Of a stretch of 64,000 bases of DNA, positions 27,394 to 37,948 are shown in pieces. The position numbers were made by a program, and so were the translations under genes. Position 1 is the first letter of the stretch; every line of letters starts with the position of its first letter. Under the pieces are notes generated by a model. It saw nothing but the letters and a program-made list of their open reading frames with translations, made no database searches and was not told where the DNA came from. The DNA is from Candidatus Equicola faecalis (lineage in GTDB: Bacteria > Bacteroidota > Bacteroidia > Bacteroidales > Bacteroidaceae), in contig JAGHTU010000022.1 in assembly GCA_018065185.1 (NCBI GenBank), positions 61,305-125,304 of the forward strand, written 5' to 3'.

Positions 27394-30300
27394 ATGAGGT
27401 GTTTCCTGATTTTTATTTTGTGTATGGTTTCTTTGAGCGTGTCCGCACAGGATACGCTTTCGCACTCTCGTTGGCGTGCGCAGAAGACCGTACCGATAGA
27501 GACCAGCGACCTCGATAAAAAATCTACTGACCTCAAGACGCCTGAAAACATCACGGAGGAAACGACCTACCGCGACTCTATCGGCTACTATGTCGTGGGC
27601 AAGAAGATGGGCAACTCCTATCTGGGTGTGCCTGTGTTTATGACTCCTGACGAATATCAGCAGTGGAGCCTGAAAAAGAGCATACAGGACTTCTGGAAGA
27701 AGAAAAACTCTGAGGAGGTGGCAAGTGGCGGAAAAGACAAGTTCGACTTTACCGATATGCACTTCGACCTCGGTCCGGCAGAAAAAATCTTCGGTCCTGG
27801 TGGTGTGCGCATCAAGACGCAGGGAACGGCAGAACTGAAACTGGGAGGAAACATCAAGAAGATAGACAACCCAAGTCTGCCTATTCGCAACCGTAACACC
27901 TTCGGAATGAATTTCGATGAGAAAATCAACCTCAGCGTGAACGGTAAGGTGGGGGACAAGATGAACCTCAACCTCAACTACAACACGGATGCAACATTTG
28001 ATTTTGACTCGCAAAACCTGAAACTGAAATACGAGGGCAAGGAAGACGAAATCATCAAACTCCTCGAAGGCGGTAACATCTCTTTCCCGTCAAACAACTC
28101 TCTGGTGCAGGGCGCAAGTGCATTGTTCGGTGTGCGTGCTGACCTGCAGTTCGGAAAACTCAAACTACAGACCGTTGTGTCGCAGAAAAAGTCGAATTCG
28201 CACAGCGTCAGTTCCAAAGGCGGAACACAACTCACGACTTTTGAAATCGATGCTGCCGACTATGAAGAAAACCGCCACTTCTTTATCTCACGTTATTTCC
28301 GCGATAAATATGATGCTACGATGGCTACTCTGCCAAACATCGCATCAGGAATAAAAATCACCCGTATGGAGGTGTGGGTCACGAACAAGACGGGAAACAC
28401 AGCCAACTGCCGTAATCTTGTGGCACTGAGCGACCTCGGTGAGCAGAAGATTGTAGGTAGCCCGCACTGGATGGTGGACGGCGGAATGACAGTGCCTTGT
28501 AACGCTGCCAATAGCGCATACCGCGAGATGACAACGACATTCGCTCAGGCACGCTCAATAGACATGGTGAGTTCCGTGCTGGGCAATGTGCCTGACCTTG
28601 AGGCTGGCACCGACTACGAGAAACTGGAAAGCGCACGTCTGCTCTCGTCAAGTGAATATACGGTGAACAGCGCTCTGGGCTATATCTCACTAAGCACAAC
28701 GCTACAGACCGACCAAGTGCTTGCCATAGCATTTGAATACACATACGGTGGCGTGACTTATCAGGTGGGAGAGTTCTCGACCGACCTTACTGACGCTTCG
28801 CAATGCCTCTTCGTGAAATCCTTGAAGAACACAGGTAACACTCCGTTCATCAAGCATGAAGGCAACCTGAAGTTCTCACGCGGAACATGGGATTTCATGA
28901 TGAAGAATGTCTATTATCTCGCCACAAACATAGAGCGCGAGAAGTTCCGCCTTGACATAAAATACCAGAGCGACACCGCTGGCGTGTATCTTACATACAT
29001 TCCAGAACAGCAGGTGAAGAACACTCCGCTCATAAGGCTCATGAACTGCGACCGTCTGGACAACAATAACAAACTGCATCCAAATGGATATTTTGACTTT
29101 GTGCAGGGCTATACCGTCAGCGATGGGCGCGTGCTGCTTCCTGCGGCAGAGCCTTTCGGCGACTTCCTCTATCGCGTGCTTACATCGCGCGACTCTGTGG
29201 GACGTCCGCGTCTTGACCCAGCCACGGCAGAGAAATACTGCTATCATGAGTTGTATGACTCAATAAAGACCGTGGCAAAGCAGATTGCTGAGAAGGATAA
29301 GTTCGTGTTCATGGGGCAGTTCAAAGGGTCAAAAGCCAACGTCATCTCGCTGGGAGCATACAATGTGCCTCCGGGCTCGGTGGTGGTGACGGCAGGTGGC
29401 GTTACACTGGTGGAGAACAGCGATTATACCGTAGATTATTCCGCAGGAGAGGTAACGATAATCAACCAAAGCATTCTTGATGCCGGAACAAATGTCAGCG
29501 TGTCGCTGGAGAGCAACACCGACTACGGTCAGCAACGCAAGACGATGGTGGGACTGAACTGGGAATACGACTTCTCAAAGGATTTTCAAATAGGTGGTAC
29601 GATACAACACCTCTCGGAACAGACCCTGACGTCAAAGGTGACGATGGGTGCCGAACCGCTGAAGAACACCATCTGGGGACTCAACATAAACTGGAAGAAA
29701 GAGAGCCAGTTGCTCACCAACCTGCTCGACAAGATACCGTTTTTGAACGTCTCACAACCGTCTCACATCTCGTTCAACGCTGAGTTTGCACAACTCATTG
29801 CAGGCACGGCAAGCGGTACGCAGGACAATGCCTCGTATCTTGACGACTTTGAAAACACGAAGAACTGTATAAACATTGCCACACCATCGGCATGGGTGTT
29901 GTGCTCCACGCCAAAACTGGATGCCGCCAACCCTTATCAGAAATACTATGAGGACAAGACGTCGCTGGGCAGTGGTTACGGACGCGCCTTGATGGCATGG
30001 TACTGTGTTGACCCACTCTTCACGCGTCGCAGTTCGTCGCTCACGCCGACACATATTAAGAACGACCTCAACCAACTCTCCAATCATTATGTGCGCGAGG
30101 TGTATGTGCATGAGTTGTTCCCGAACCGCGACCTGAGCAACTATTCCGGCAGTACCGCCACGCTGAACGTCTTTGATATGGCGTTTTATCCGACTGAGCG
30201 CGGACCGTACAACTTCTCATCAGACCTGAACCGTGACGGAACGCTTACTGCTCCGAAGACACGATGGGGCGGAATGATGCGCAAACTCGAGGCCAGCGAC

Positions 30301-33300
30301 TTCAAGACAGCCAACATCGAGTATGTGGAGTTTTGGATGCTCGACCCGTTCATCTATTCCAAGGATTCGGCAGATGCTGCGCGTTTCGGTGGCGATATGT
30401 ATATTGACCTTGGTGAGGTGTCGGAAGACGTGCTGAAAGACGGAAAGAAATTCTATGAGAGCGGAATGCCTGTGGATGGCACGGACCTCTCGGCTCTGGA
30501 CAAGTCGCAATGGGGATATATTCCGCATCAGACATCTGTCACTTATGCCTTTGCCACCACCTCAGGCTCACGCGCCTTGCAGGACGTGGGTTTCAATGGT
30601 CTGAATGATGATCAGGAGAGAAATTTTGACGGCTATCAGGATAATCTGCGGAATATACAGAACAGGGTGTCGGAAGAATACTGGAACAAGGTCATTATGA
30701 AAGACCCTGCAAACGACAACTACCATTATTTCCGTGGCAGTGACTACGACCGCGATACGGTGTCTATCCTCAACCGTTACAAGAGGATAAACATGCCACA
30801 GGGCAACTCGCCTGACAGCGACTCGCGTAGCGAGAGTTACGACACATCATATAAGACCGGACCGGATGTGGAGGACATCAATCAGGACTATACGCTGAAT
30901 GAATATGAGAAGTACTATCAGTACCATGTCAGTGTCCGTCCGGAGGACATCAACCTCGATAGGGTGGGAACAAACTTCATCGTGGACAAGCGCACTGCCG
31001 CCGTAACATTACGTAACGGCAAGACGGAGACGGTGACGTGGTATCAGTTTCGCATCCCTGTGGAGCAGTACGAGGAGCGCGTGGGAAAGATTAACGACTT
31101 CTCATCAATACGCTTTATGCGCGTGTTCCTTACCAACTTTGAAAAGCCGATAGTGATACGTCTCGGTACGTTTGACCTCGTGCGTGCGGAATGGAGAAAC
31201 TACGAACAGCAACTCTCACCGTCGGGCAACACCGGTACGCTCGAAGCCTCTGCCGTGAGTATTGAGGAGAACAACGACAAGGAGCCGGTGAACTATGTCC
31301 TGCCTCCGGGCATAAGTCGTGTTGTTGACCCGTCACAGCCACAACTCACCGAGAACAACGAGCAAGCACTGGACATCGTGGTGAAAAACCTCTCGCACAA
31401 CGAGGCAAAATGCGTGTATAAGAACACCACCCTTGACCTGCGTAACTATAAGCGTCTGCAGATGTTCGTGCATGGAAATGCCCTCAAACCAAATTCTTCT
31501 GCGCTGAAAGATCATGAGGTGAGCGTCTTTATCCGATTGGGAAGCGACTACAAGAGCAACTACTATGAATATGAAATACCGCTGACACTCACGCCGGAAG
31601 GACATTACGACCAGTATTCCTCCACCGACCGCCGCGCTGTATGGCCGGAAGAAAATATGCTCGATATAGCCCTGACCAAACTGACTGCCATCAAGAAAGC
31701 CCGCAACAAGGATAAGGCAGAGGGCAAGGCATCATATAACAAACTATATTCCGACTACGACCCTGACCGTCCGGCAAATAGGATAAGCATCATCGGTAAC
31801 CCTACTCTGGGTGAGGTGAAGACACTCATCATCGGTGTGAGAAATAACAGCGCCGACAATAAGTCGGGCGAGGTGTGGGTGAACGAGTTGCGTCTGCTGG
31901 AGTCAAACAATGAAGGCGGTTGGGCAGCGCAGGGCACACTCAACCTGCAACTCTCTGACTTCGGTTCGCTGAACCTTGCCGGTCGCGTGGAGACGCAGGG
32001 CTTCGGTGGACTTGAGCAAGGGCAGATGGACCGCTCCACAGACAACTATTCACGCTATGACGTGACAGCCAATTTCGACCTCGGAAAGTTCTTCCCAGAA
32101 AAAGCGAAAGTCACCATACCGCTTTATTATTCCGTCACCCAAGAACAGACGAAACCGAAATATAATCCACTGGACACGGATATGGAACTGGATGACGCCC
32201 TTGAGGTGGCTGATGCACATGAGAAAGATTCAATAGAGTCTATCGCCATAACGAAAGTGACAAATCGTAATTTCTCCATTTCCAACGCCAGAGTGGGAAT
32301 CACTACCAAACGCCACCCGATGCCATACGATCCGGGCAACTTCTCGTTCTCATATAGCCACGCACACAAGAACTCCAGTGGCGAGACCACGATAGACGAG
32401 CGTGAGGACAACTGGCGCGGTGCGATAAACTACTCCTATACCCCTGTCTATAAGACTTTCGAGCCGGGCAAGAACCTGAAGGGCAAGAGCAAATGGCTAA
32501 AGATTGTAAAGGAGTTCGGACTGAACTACCTGCCGCAGAACCTCTCGTTCAATACCGAGATGAAACGCAACTACTACGAACTGCAGGAGCGAGATATGGA
32601 GAATCTGAACGACCGCCTGCCTATCACTTTCTCCGAACAGTTCCTTTGGAACCGTGATTTCTCCATGCGTTGGGACCTCACGAAGAATCTGCACCTCAAC
32701 TTTCAGAGTGCCACCGATGCACAGATAGAAGAGCCGTATGATGAGCGGCCGATAAATAAAGACCTCTATCCAGAACGCTACGAGGCGTGGAAAGACTCCG
32801 TTTGGCACAGTCTGCTGAACTGGGGTACGCCACTGTCGTATCAGCAGTCGTTTACAGCCAGTTACCAACTGCCACTCAACAAACTCCCTATTTTTGAGTG
32901 GCTCAACGCTGATGCCTCATACAACGCTAATTATAACTGGTCGCGAGGAACGGAACTGGAGAACGGCACTTCTCTTGGCAATACCATCAATTCCTCACGC
33001 ACACTCAATATCAACGGTACGCTCAATATGGAGAAACTCTACAACCTCATCCCATTCCTTGAGGCAACGAATAAACGTTTCTCGCAACCGATAAAGAAGA
33101 ATACGACGAGAAGGAATACAGGTGCTGCTAATGACGGTAAAAAGAATGTTCAGCAGGATGCAACGAAAAAAACGCCAAAGGTGTTCGCCAAAGAGGTGAA
33201 GCTCACTCCAGATAATCCTGTGGAGGTGGCTCATGGGCGCAACTCGACACGACTGATTGTGACGGCAAAGACAAAGGACGGCAAGGATTACCCTGTCAAA

Positions 33301-34899
33301 TATAAAGTTGTTGATGGGAATAAGATACACATCTCCAATAAGGACAGTATTGACATAAAGGTGAGCATCACGGCTAAGGCACCGCTCGAGGCGAAGACGT
33401 GGTACAAGGTGGGACAGTCGGCAGCACGACTGCTGATGATGACGCGGCAGATAAGCCTTTCCTATCGTAATAACTATTCTATGGCATTGCCGGGCTTCAT
33501 GCCGTCTATAGGCAATTTCTTCGGCCAAAGAAGTGGTGATATTCTCAGCCCGGGTGTGGATTTTGCCTTCGGTTTTATTGATGATTCTTATATTGACAAG
33601 GCACTCAAAAACGACTGGTTGCTTTGTACGGACAGTATAGCCACACCTGCCACCACCAGCAAGACGGAAGACCTGCAACTGAAGGTGACGCTCGAGCCGG
33701 TGCGCGACTTCAAGATTGACCTCAATGCCAGTCGCACGATGACGCGCAACAAGAGCATACAGTATATGTATCAGGGTCGTCCAACCACACACAGCGGTAC
33801 GTTCACCATGACCACGATTTCTATAAAGAGTGCATTTGAGGGAATGGGCAATGCAACAGACGGGTATCATTCAAAGAGTTTCGATGATTTCTGTAATTCC
33901 CTTGATGCTTTCCAGCAACGTGCCGAAGCGCAGTATCGTGGCTCTGTCTATCCGAATGGAACACCGCTGGCAGGAAAAACTTTCGACCCAGCCAACGGTA
34001 CTGTTGACAAGTACAGTGGCGATGTGATGATACCTGCTTTCCTCTCGGCTTATTGTGGCGGAGGCAGTTCGTTAGACATCTTCCCTTCACTTGCCCGTAT
34101 GTTGCCGAACTGGACTATTCGTTATGCCGGCCTGCAGAAACTCAACTGGTTCAATGAGCGTTTCAAGAGTGTTAATATCAATCATGCCTACAAGAGCATT
34201 TATGCCGTAGGCTCGTATAGTAGTTTCTCATCGTGGATGGAGTATATGGGCGACCTCGGCTTTGTGACAAATGCCACAACTCAGTTGCCTACACCAAGTT
34301 CGATGTACAACATCTCGCAGGTGAGCATCAACGAAGCTTTCTCACCATTGCTGGGTGTGGATGTGACACTTCTGAACAACATGACTCTGAAAGCCGAATA
34401 TAAGACTACGCGTGTGCTGAACCTCTCCATGACCTCCGTGCAGATAAACGAGACGACGTCAAAGGACTGGGTCTTCGGGCTTGGCTATAAGATTAACGAT
34501 ATTGACCTCTTCGGTTATGGTGCCAAGACACGTAAGATTGCTGCAAAGAATAATAAGAAGAAGGGTGGGGCAGATACTGACAAACAGGGCGCATCGTCCA
34601 AGACTTCCACTTCGATGAGGCGTAATAACACCACTAGTCACGACCTCAACTTGCGCTTTGATTTCAGTCTGAGAAATCAGGCGGCTATCGTGCGTAGTAT
34701 CGCTTCGCGTGAGAGTGCTGCAAGCAGTGGTAATAAAGCCTTGAAGATTTCGTTCAGTGCCGAATATACGATGTCACGCCTTTTGACGATGAGTGCTTAC
34801 TACGATATGCAACAGAACACTCCGTTGCTTTCTTCCAGTTCTTACCCGACTACGACACATGACTTTGGGTTAAGTCTGCGCTTCTCACTCACAAGGTAA
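27394..34899 (+). CDS. sprA: SprA/Sov, outer-membrane translocon of type IX secretion
   Basis: At about 2,500 residues this is the largest protein in the window. A signal peptide (to about SVSAQ, residue 18) precedes a series of beta-rich segments matching the SprA/Sov family, whose Flavobacterium member forms a giant 36-strand barrel through which folded T9SS cargo leaves the cell. Visible features are FGPGGVRIKTQGTAELKLGG (about 130), NLNLNYNTDATFDFDSQNLK (about 190) and a barrel-like C-terminal strand ending [12 protein letters not shown]. The start is taken as ATG 27394; GTG 27391 is immediately before it. A low-complexity Lys- and Asn-rich stretch near residue 2390 and another near 1905 are probably loops. 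Its 3' end overlaps the convergent HAD gene by 15 bp. Confidence 0.95.
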   Translation: MRCFLIFILCMVSLSVSAQDTLSHSRWRAQKTVPIETSDLDKKSTDLKTPENITEETTYRDSIGYYVVGKKMGNSYLGVPVFMTPDEYQQWSLKKSIQDFWKKKNSEEVASGGKDKFDFTDMHFDLGPAEKIFGPGGVRIKTQGTAELKLGGNIKKIDNPSLPIRNRNTFGMNFDEKINLSVNGKVGDKMNLNLNYNTDATFDFDSQNLKLKYEGKEDEIIKLLEGGNISFPSNNSLVQGASALFGVRADLQFGKLKLQTVVSQKKSNSHSVSSKGGTQLTTFEIDAADYEENRHFFISRYFRDKYDATMATLPNIASGIKITRMEVWVTNKTGNTANCRNLVALSDLGEQKIVGSPHWMVDGGMTVPCNAANSAYREMTTTFAQARSIDMVSSVLGNVPDLEAGTDYEKLESARLLSSSEYTVNSALGYISLSTTLQTDQVLAIAFEYTYGGVTYQVGEFSTDLTDASQCLFVKSLKNTGNTPFIKHEGNLKFSRGTWDFMMKNVYYLATNIEREKFRLDIKYQSDTAGVYLTYIPEQQVKNTPLIRLMNCDRLDNNNKLHPNGYFDFVQGYTVSDGRVLLPAAEPFGDFLYRVLTSRDSVGRPRLDPATAEKYCYHELYDSIKTVAKQIAEKDKFVFMGQFKGSKANVISLGAYNVPPGSVVVTAGGVTLVENSDYTVDYSAGEVTIINQSILDAGTNVSVSLESNTDYGQQRKTMVGLNWEYDFSKDFQIGGTIQHLSEQTLTSKVTMGAEPLKNTIWGLNINWKKESQLLTNLLDKIPFLNVSQPSHISFNAEFAQLIAGTASGTQDNASYLDDFENTKNCINIATPSAWVLCSTPKLDAANPYQKYYEDKTSLGSGYGRALMAWYCVDPLFTRRSSSLTPTHIKNDLNQLSNHYVREVYVHELFPNRDLSNYSGSTATLNVFDMAFYPTERGPYNFSSDLNRDGTLTAPKTRWGGMMRKLEASDFKTANIEYVEFWMLDPFIYSKDSADAARFGGDMYIDLGEVSEDVLKDGKKFYESGMPVDGTDLSALDKSQWGYIPHQTSVTYAFATTSGSRALQDVGFNGLNDDQERNFDGYQDNLRNIQNRVSEEYWNKVIMKDPANDNYHYFRGSDYDRDTVSILNRYKRINMPQGNSPDSDSRSESYDTSYKTGPDVEDINQDYTLNEYEKYYQYHVSVRPEDINLDRVGTNFIVDKRTAAVTLRNGKTETVTWYQFRIPVEQYEERVGKINDFSSIRFMRVFLTNFEKPIVIRLGTFDLVRAEWRNYEQQLSPSGNTGTLEASAVSIEENNDKEPVNYVLPPGISRVVDPSQPQLTENNEQALDIVVKNLSHNEAKCVYKNTTLDLRNYKRLQMFVHGNALKPNSSALKDHEVSVFIRLGSDYKSNYYEYEIPLTLTPEGHYDQYSSTDRRAVWPEENMLDIALTKLTAIKKARNKDKAEGKASYNKLYSDYDPDRPANRISIIGNPTLGEVKTLIIGVRNNSADNKSGEVWVNELRLLESNNEGGWAAQGTLNLQLSDFGSLNLAGRVETQGFGGLEQGQMDRSTDNYSRYDVTANFDLGKFFPEKAKVTIPLYYSVTQEQTKPKYNPLDTDMELDDALEVADAHEKDSIESIAITKVTNRNFSISNARVGITTKRHPMPYDPGNFSFSYSHAHKNSSGETTIDEREDNWRGAINYSYTPVYKTFEPGKNLKGKSKWLKIVKEFGLNYLPQNLSFNTEMKRNYYELQERDMENLNDRLPITFSEQFLWNRDFSMRWDLTKNLHLNFQSATDAQIEEPYDERPINKDLYPERYEAWKDSVWHSLLNWGTPLSYQQSFTASYQLPLNKLPIFEWLNADASYNANYNWSRGTELENGTSLGNTINSSRTLNINGTLNMEKLYNLIPFLEATNKRFSQPIKKNTTRRNTGAANDGKKNVQQDATKKTPKVFAKEVKLTPDNPVEVAHGRNSTRLIVTAKTKDGKDYPVKYKVVDGNKIHISNKDSIDIKVSITAKAPLEAKTWYKVGQSAARLLMMTRQISLSYRNNYSMALPGFMPSIGNFFGQRSGDILSPGVDFAFGFIDDSYIDKALKNDWLLCTDSIATPATTSKTEDLQLKVTLEPVRDFKIDLNASRTMTRNKSIQYMYQGRPTTHSGTFTMTTISIKSAFEGMGNATDGYHSKSFDDFCNSLDAFQQRAEAQYRGSVYPNGTPLAGKTFDPANGTVDKYSGDVMIPAFLSAYCGGGSSLDIFPSLARMLPNWTIRYAGLQKLNWFNERFKSVNINHAYKSIYAVGSYSSFSSWMEYMGDLGFVTNATTQLPTPSSMYNISQVSINEAFSPLLGVDVTLLNNMTLKAEYKTTRVLNLSMTSVQINETTSKDWVFGLGYKINDIDLFGYGAKTRKIAAKNNKKKGGADTDKQGASSKTSTSMRRNNTTSHDLNLRFDFSLRNQAAIVRSIASRESAASSGNKALKISFSAEYTMSRLLTMSAYYDMQQNTPLLSSSSYPTTTHDFGLSLRFSLTR

Positions 34900-35559
34900 T
34901 AGTCCGATGATTTCTTTCATCGTATGCACCACGATGTCGGCACCAGCATCGGTGAGCATACGGTCGGGTAGGGGACCGGTGTTTATTCCTATCGTAAAGC
35001 AACCTGCGGCTTTTCCTGCCTTGATGCCTAATGGCGCATTCTCCACCACCACACATTCTTCAGGAGTGGCATGCACCTTTTTCATACCCATAAAATATGG
35101 GTCGGGCTGAGGTTTGCCGTGCTGTACGTCAAAACTCGTCACCATCAGTCGTTTGCTGACAAGTCCCTTATAATCGTTGCAGATGCGGTTGAGCACGTTC
35201 CTCTGTCCGCTTCCCGTGACCACCACCACTTCTATCCTGCGCCTTTTCAGTTCGCGCATCAGCATGTCGGTGTTCGGTATTTTCTCAGGGAAAGGATGCT
35301 CGGCGAAAAGACTGCTCTTGCGAGCGTAAATCCTTTCCACCTCATCCTGTGGCAGTGTTCGCCCCATCTGTTCCTGTGCAATGACGTTTATGGTCTCCAC
35401 TCCACGCATTCCTTCAAAACGGTAGGCATCTTCCTCGCTCATCCGCATGCCGTTCTCTGCCATGGCTTTCTGCCATGCCACAGCATGATATGGCATGGAG
35501 TTATAAATCACTCCATCCATATCAAACAAGAAAGCTTTAATATTGTTGGATAGTATCAA
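34885..35559 (-). CDS. HAD-family phosphatase, beta-phosphoglucomutase-like
   Basis: The 224-residue cytoplasmic HAD hydrolase has motif [11 protein letters not shown] (nucleophile Asp at residue 13), motif II VVTGSGQ (Thr near 115), and motifs III-IV in [11 protein letters not shown] and [18 protein letters not shown]. The cap insertion after motif I fits the beta-phosphoglucomutase/sugar-phosphatase subfamily. The start is TTG at 35559, overlapping the pgi stop codon as TTGA, which implies coupled translation; the alternative first Met lies within motif I and is impossible. The substrate is probably a sugar phosphate. Confidence 0.85.
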   Translation of the reverse strand: MILSNNIKAFLFDMDGVIYNSMPYHAVAWQKAMAENGMRMSEEDAYRFEGMRGVETINVIAQEQMGRTLPQDEVERIYARKSSLFAEHPFPEKIPNTDMLMRELKRRRIEVVVVTGSGQRNVLNRICNDYKGLVSKRLMVTSFDVQHGKPQPDPYFMGMKKVHATPEECVVVENAPLGIKAGKAAGCFTIGINTGPLPDRMLTDAGADIVVHTMKEIIGLLPCE

Positions 35560-36902
35560 TTAATCTTTAATCTTTCTCGGATAGCCTTCGACTCTGCCTC
35601 GTAACCAGGCTTGTTCAGCAACGCAAACATATTCTTCTTGTATGCTTCCACTCCCGGCTGATTGAAGGTGTTCACTCCGAGTATGTTGCCACTTATGCCA
35701 CAGGCTATTTCAAAGAAATAAATCAGTTGACCGATATAGAACTCATTAAGTTGCGGTATTGTGATACGAATGTTTGGCACACCACCGTCAATATGTGCCA
35801 GTTGTGTACCGAGTTCTGCCATCTTGTTTACCTCATCCACACGTTTGCCGGCAAGGAAATTCAGTCCGTCAAGGTTTTCCTCATCCTCAGGGAAGAGCAA
35901 CTGGCGGTTAGGTGTGTCAATGCTGATGACCGTCTCAAAGATGCTACGCTCGCCATCCTGTATCCATTGCCCCATGGAGTGAAGGTCGGTAGTGAAATCC
36001 ACCGATGCAGGGAAGATGCCCTTCTTGTCCTTACCCTCGCTCTCACCGTAGAGCTGTTTCCACCATTCGCTCATGAAATGGAGCTTCGGTTGGTAGTTGA
36101 CTAAAATCTCTATTTTCTTTCCGCTGTTGTAAAGCGCGTTGCGGATGGCAGCATATTGTGCTGCAGGGTTGTCTGTAAAAGGCACGTCGTGAGCACACAC
36201 CTTTTCCATTACGGTTGCACCCTGCACGAGTTGGCAGATGTCGAATCCTGCACATGCGATAGGTAGAAGTCCTACAGGTGTGAGCACTGAGAAGCGTCCG
36301 CCGACATCATCAGGGATGACGAATGTCTTATATCCTTCCTTTGTGGCTGCTGCGCGTGCTGCACCTTTATTGGCATCCGTGATGGCAACAATCACTTTTT
36401 TTGCTTCTTCCTTACCCCTTTGCTCCTCACACTGCTTCTTCATCAGACGGAACGTGAGAGCAGTCTCTGTGGTAGTGCCCGACTTGGAGATGTTGATCAC
36501 GCCAAAGCGTTTGTCCTTGAGAAATTCCGACAGTTCTGCCAGATAGTCCTCGCCGATGTTGTTGCCGGCAAAGATAATGGCAGGGCTCGTCTGTTTGAGC
36601 CATGCAAAAGAATTGCTCAATGCCTCTATCACGGCACGGGCACCGAGATAACTTCCACCGATACCTGCAACGACGATTACATCGCACGATGCACGCAGGT
36701 CGTCAGCCGTGCGTTGTATCTCCTGCAGGAAGTCGGAAGTGATGGATGATGGCAGATGCAACCATCCTAAAAAGTCATTACCCGGGCATGTGCCATGCTC
36801 CAATGCTTCCAGAGCGGCTTTCGTCTTCTGTTCAAGAGCCTCTACTGCGCCTGTACCAACAAACTGGTTGGCTTTATCAATGCATAATGTAAGATTCTTC
36901 AT
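35556..36902 (-). CDS. pgi: Glucose-6-phosphate isomerase
   Basis: The 448-residue enzyme interconverts glucose 6-phosphate and fructose 6-phosphate. It is the short form typical of Bacteroidetes and Firmicutes. Landmarks are [12 protein letters not shown] (about residue 82), [14 protein letters not shown] (about 140, phosphate-binding), [17 protein letters not shown] (about 200) and the catalytic Glu in LYGESEGK. The minus-strand order here is lysS, gpsA, pgi, HAD phosphatase, with short gaps, so they are likely one transcript. A short TCAATTA heptamer repeat separates it from gpsA. Confidence 0.95.
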   Translation of the reverse strand: MKNLTLCIDKANQFVGTGAVEALEQKTKAALEALEHGTCPGNDFLGWLHLPSSITSDFLQEIQRTADDLRASCDVIVVAGIGGSYLGARAVIEALSNSFAWLKQTSPAIIFAGNNIGEDYLAELSEFLKDKRFGVINISKSGTTTETALTFRLMKKQCEEQRGKEEAKKVIVAITDANKGAARAAATKEGYKTFVIPDDVGGRFSVLTPVGLLPIACAGFDICQLVQGATVMEKVCAHDVPFTDNPAAQYAAIRNALYNSGKKIEILVNYQPKLHFMSEWWKQLYGESEGKDKKGIFPASVDFTTDLHSMGQWIQDGERSIFETVISIDTPNRQLLFPEDEENLDGLNFLAGKRVDEVNKMAELGTQLAHIDGGVPNIRITIPQLNEFYIGQLIYFFEIACGISGNILGVNTFNQPGVEAYKKNMFALLNKPGYEAESKAIRERLKIN

Positions 36903-36923
36903 TTTTATGTTTACTGTTAATTG

Positions 36924-36944
36924 TCAATTATCAATTATCAATTT
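36924..36944. repeat. Three tandem TCAATTA-type heptamers
   Basis: TCAATTA, TCAATTA and TCAATTT follow one another in the short gap between gpsA and pgi and run into the gpsA stop codon. This is a simple AT-rich repeat with no known role; the copy number may vary between strains. Confidence 0.5.
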
Positions 36945-37938
36945 ATCTAAACGTATCTGTCAGTAGCTTGATTTCCACTTGTGGCGAAATTCGCTCATAC
37001 AGTATGTTATATACAGCATCAAGTATAGGCATATTGACATGGTAGCGATGGTTAATTTCTTTCATACATTTCGTCCCGAAATACCCTTCGGCAATCATCT
37101 CCATTTCTATCTGTGCACTCTTCACGCTGTATCCTTTGCCTATCATCGTACCGAAGGTGCGATTGCGCGAGAAGTTGGAGTAGGTCGTCACGAGCAAGTC
37201 GCCCAGATAGACAGAATCCACCATGTTCCTTTCCAGAGGGTGCACCACGTTCATAAATCGTTTCATCTCCGTGATGGAGTTTGCGATGAGCACAGCCTGG
37301 AAGTTATCGCCATATTTCAGTCCGTTGCAGATGCCTGTTGCGATGGCATAGACATTCTTTAGTACTGATGCATATTCTATACCGGTCACGTCAGCAGCCA
37401 CCTTTGTCTTTACATAATTGTTTTCTAATACGGAGGTGAGCGCCTGCGCCTTTTCTGTGTCGGCACATCCTACGGTGAGGTATGTCAGGCGTTCAAGTGC
37501 CACCTCTTCGGCATGTGACGGACCGCCCACACAGGCAAGGTTTTCGTATGGCACATCAAACACCTGATGAAAATACTCGCTCACCACGAGGTTGTTATCA
37601 GGCACGATGCCTTTGATGGCGGTCACGACAAACTTGTCCTTGATGCGTGTCTTGAGTCGGTTGAGGTTGTTTTTTATGTAAGGCGAAGGAATGACGAACA
37701 CCAGTGTGTCGTATTTCTGCACCAAATCATTTATGTCGGAAGAGAAATATATCTCATCCACATCGAAATGCACCATTTCCAGATATGCCGGATTGTGGCG
37801 CATACGTTTGAAATCTTCTATGCGGTCGTCACGGCGCAGATACCACCCTATGTGGTGGGTGTGAGAGACGATAATCTTTGCTATCGCCGTTGCCCAACTG
37901 CCACCTCCGATGATTGCTATCTTTCCGCAAGAAAACAT
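36943..37938 (-). CDS. gpsA: Glycerol-3-phosphate dehydrogenase [NAD(P)+]
   Basis: The 331-residue enzyme makes sn-glycerol 3-phosphate from dihydroxyacetone phosphate for phospholipid synthesis. The N-terminal nucleotide-binding loop is GGGSWATAIAKI (about residue 11). The substrate and catalytic segments include GPSHAEEVA (about 140), KNVYAIATGICNGLKYGDN (about 194, with the catalytic Lys) and a C-terminal helical domain. It lies 10 bp after lysS and 40 bp before pgi on the minus strand. Confidence 0.95.
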   Translation of the reverse strand: MFSCGKIAIIGGGSWATAIAKIIVSHTHHIGWYLRRDDRIEDFKRMRHNPAYLEMVHFDVDEIYFSSDINDLVQKYDTLVFVIPSPYIKNNLNRLKTRIKDKFVVTAIKGIVPDNNLVVSEYFHQVFDVPYENLACVGGPSHAEEVALERLTYLTVGCADTEKAQALTSVLENNYVKTKVAADVTGIEYASVLKNVYAIATGICNGLKYGDNFQAVLIANSITEMKRFMNVVHPLERNMVDSVYLGDLLVTTYSNFSRNRTFGTMIGKGYSVKSAQIEMEMIAEGYFGTKCMKEINHRYHVNMPILDAVYNILYERISPQVEIKLLTDTFR

Positions 37939-37948
37939 ATTCTAATCA

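Noticed and set aside
32995-33870. 291-codon antisense frame inside sprA
   Set aside because: It lies wholly inside a well-supported coding gene, has no recognisable domain, and is one of many such shadows in this GC-moderate gene.
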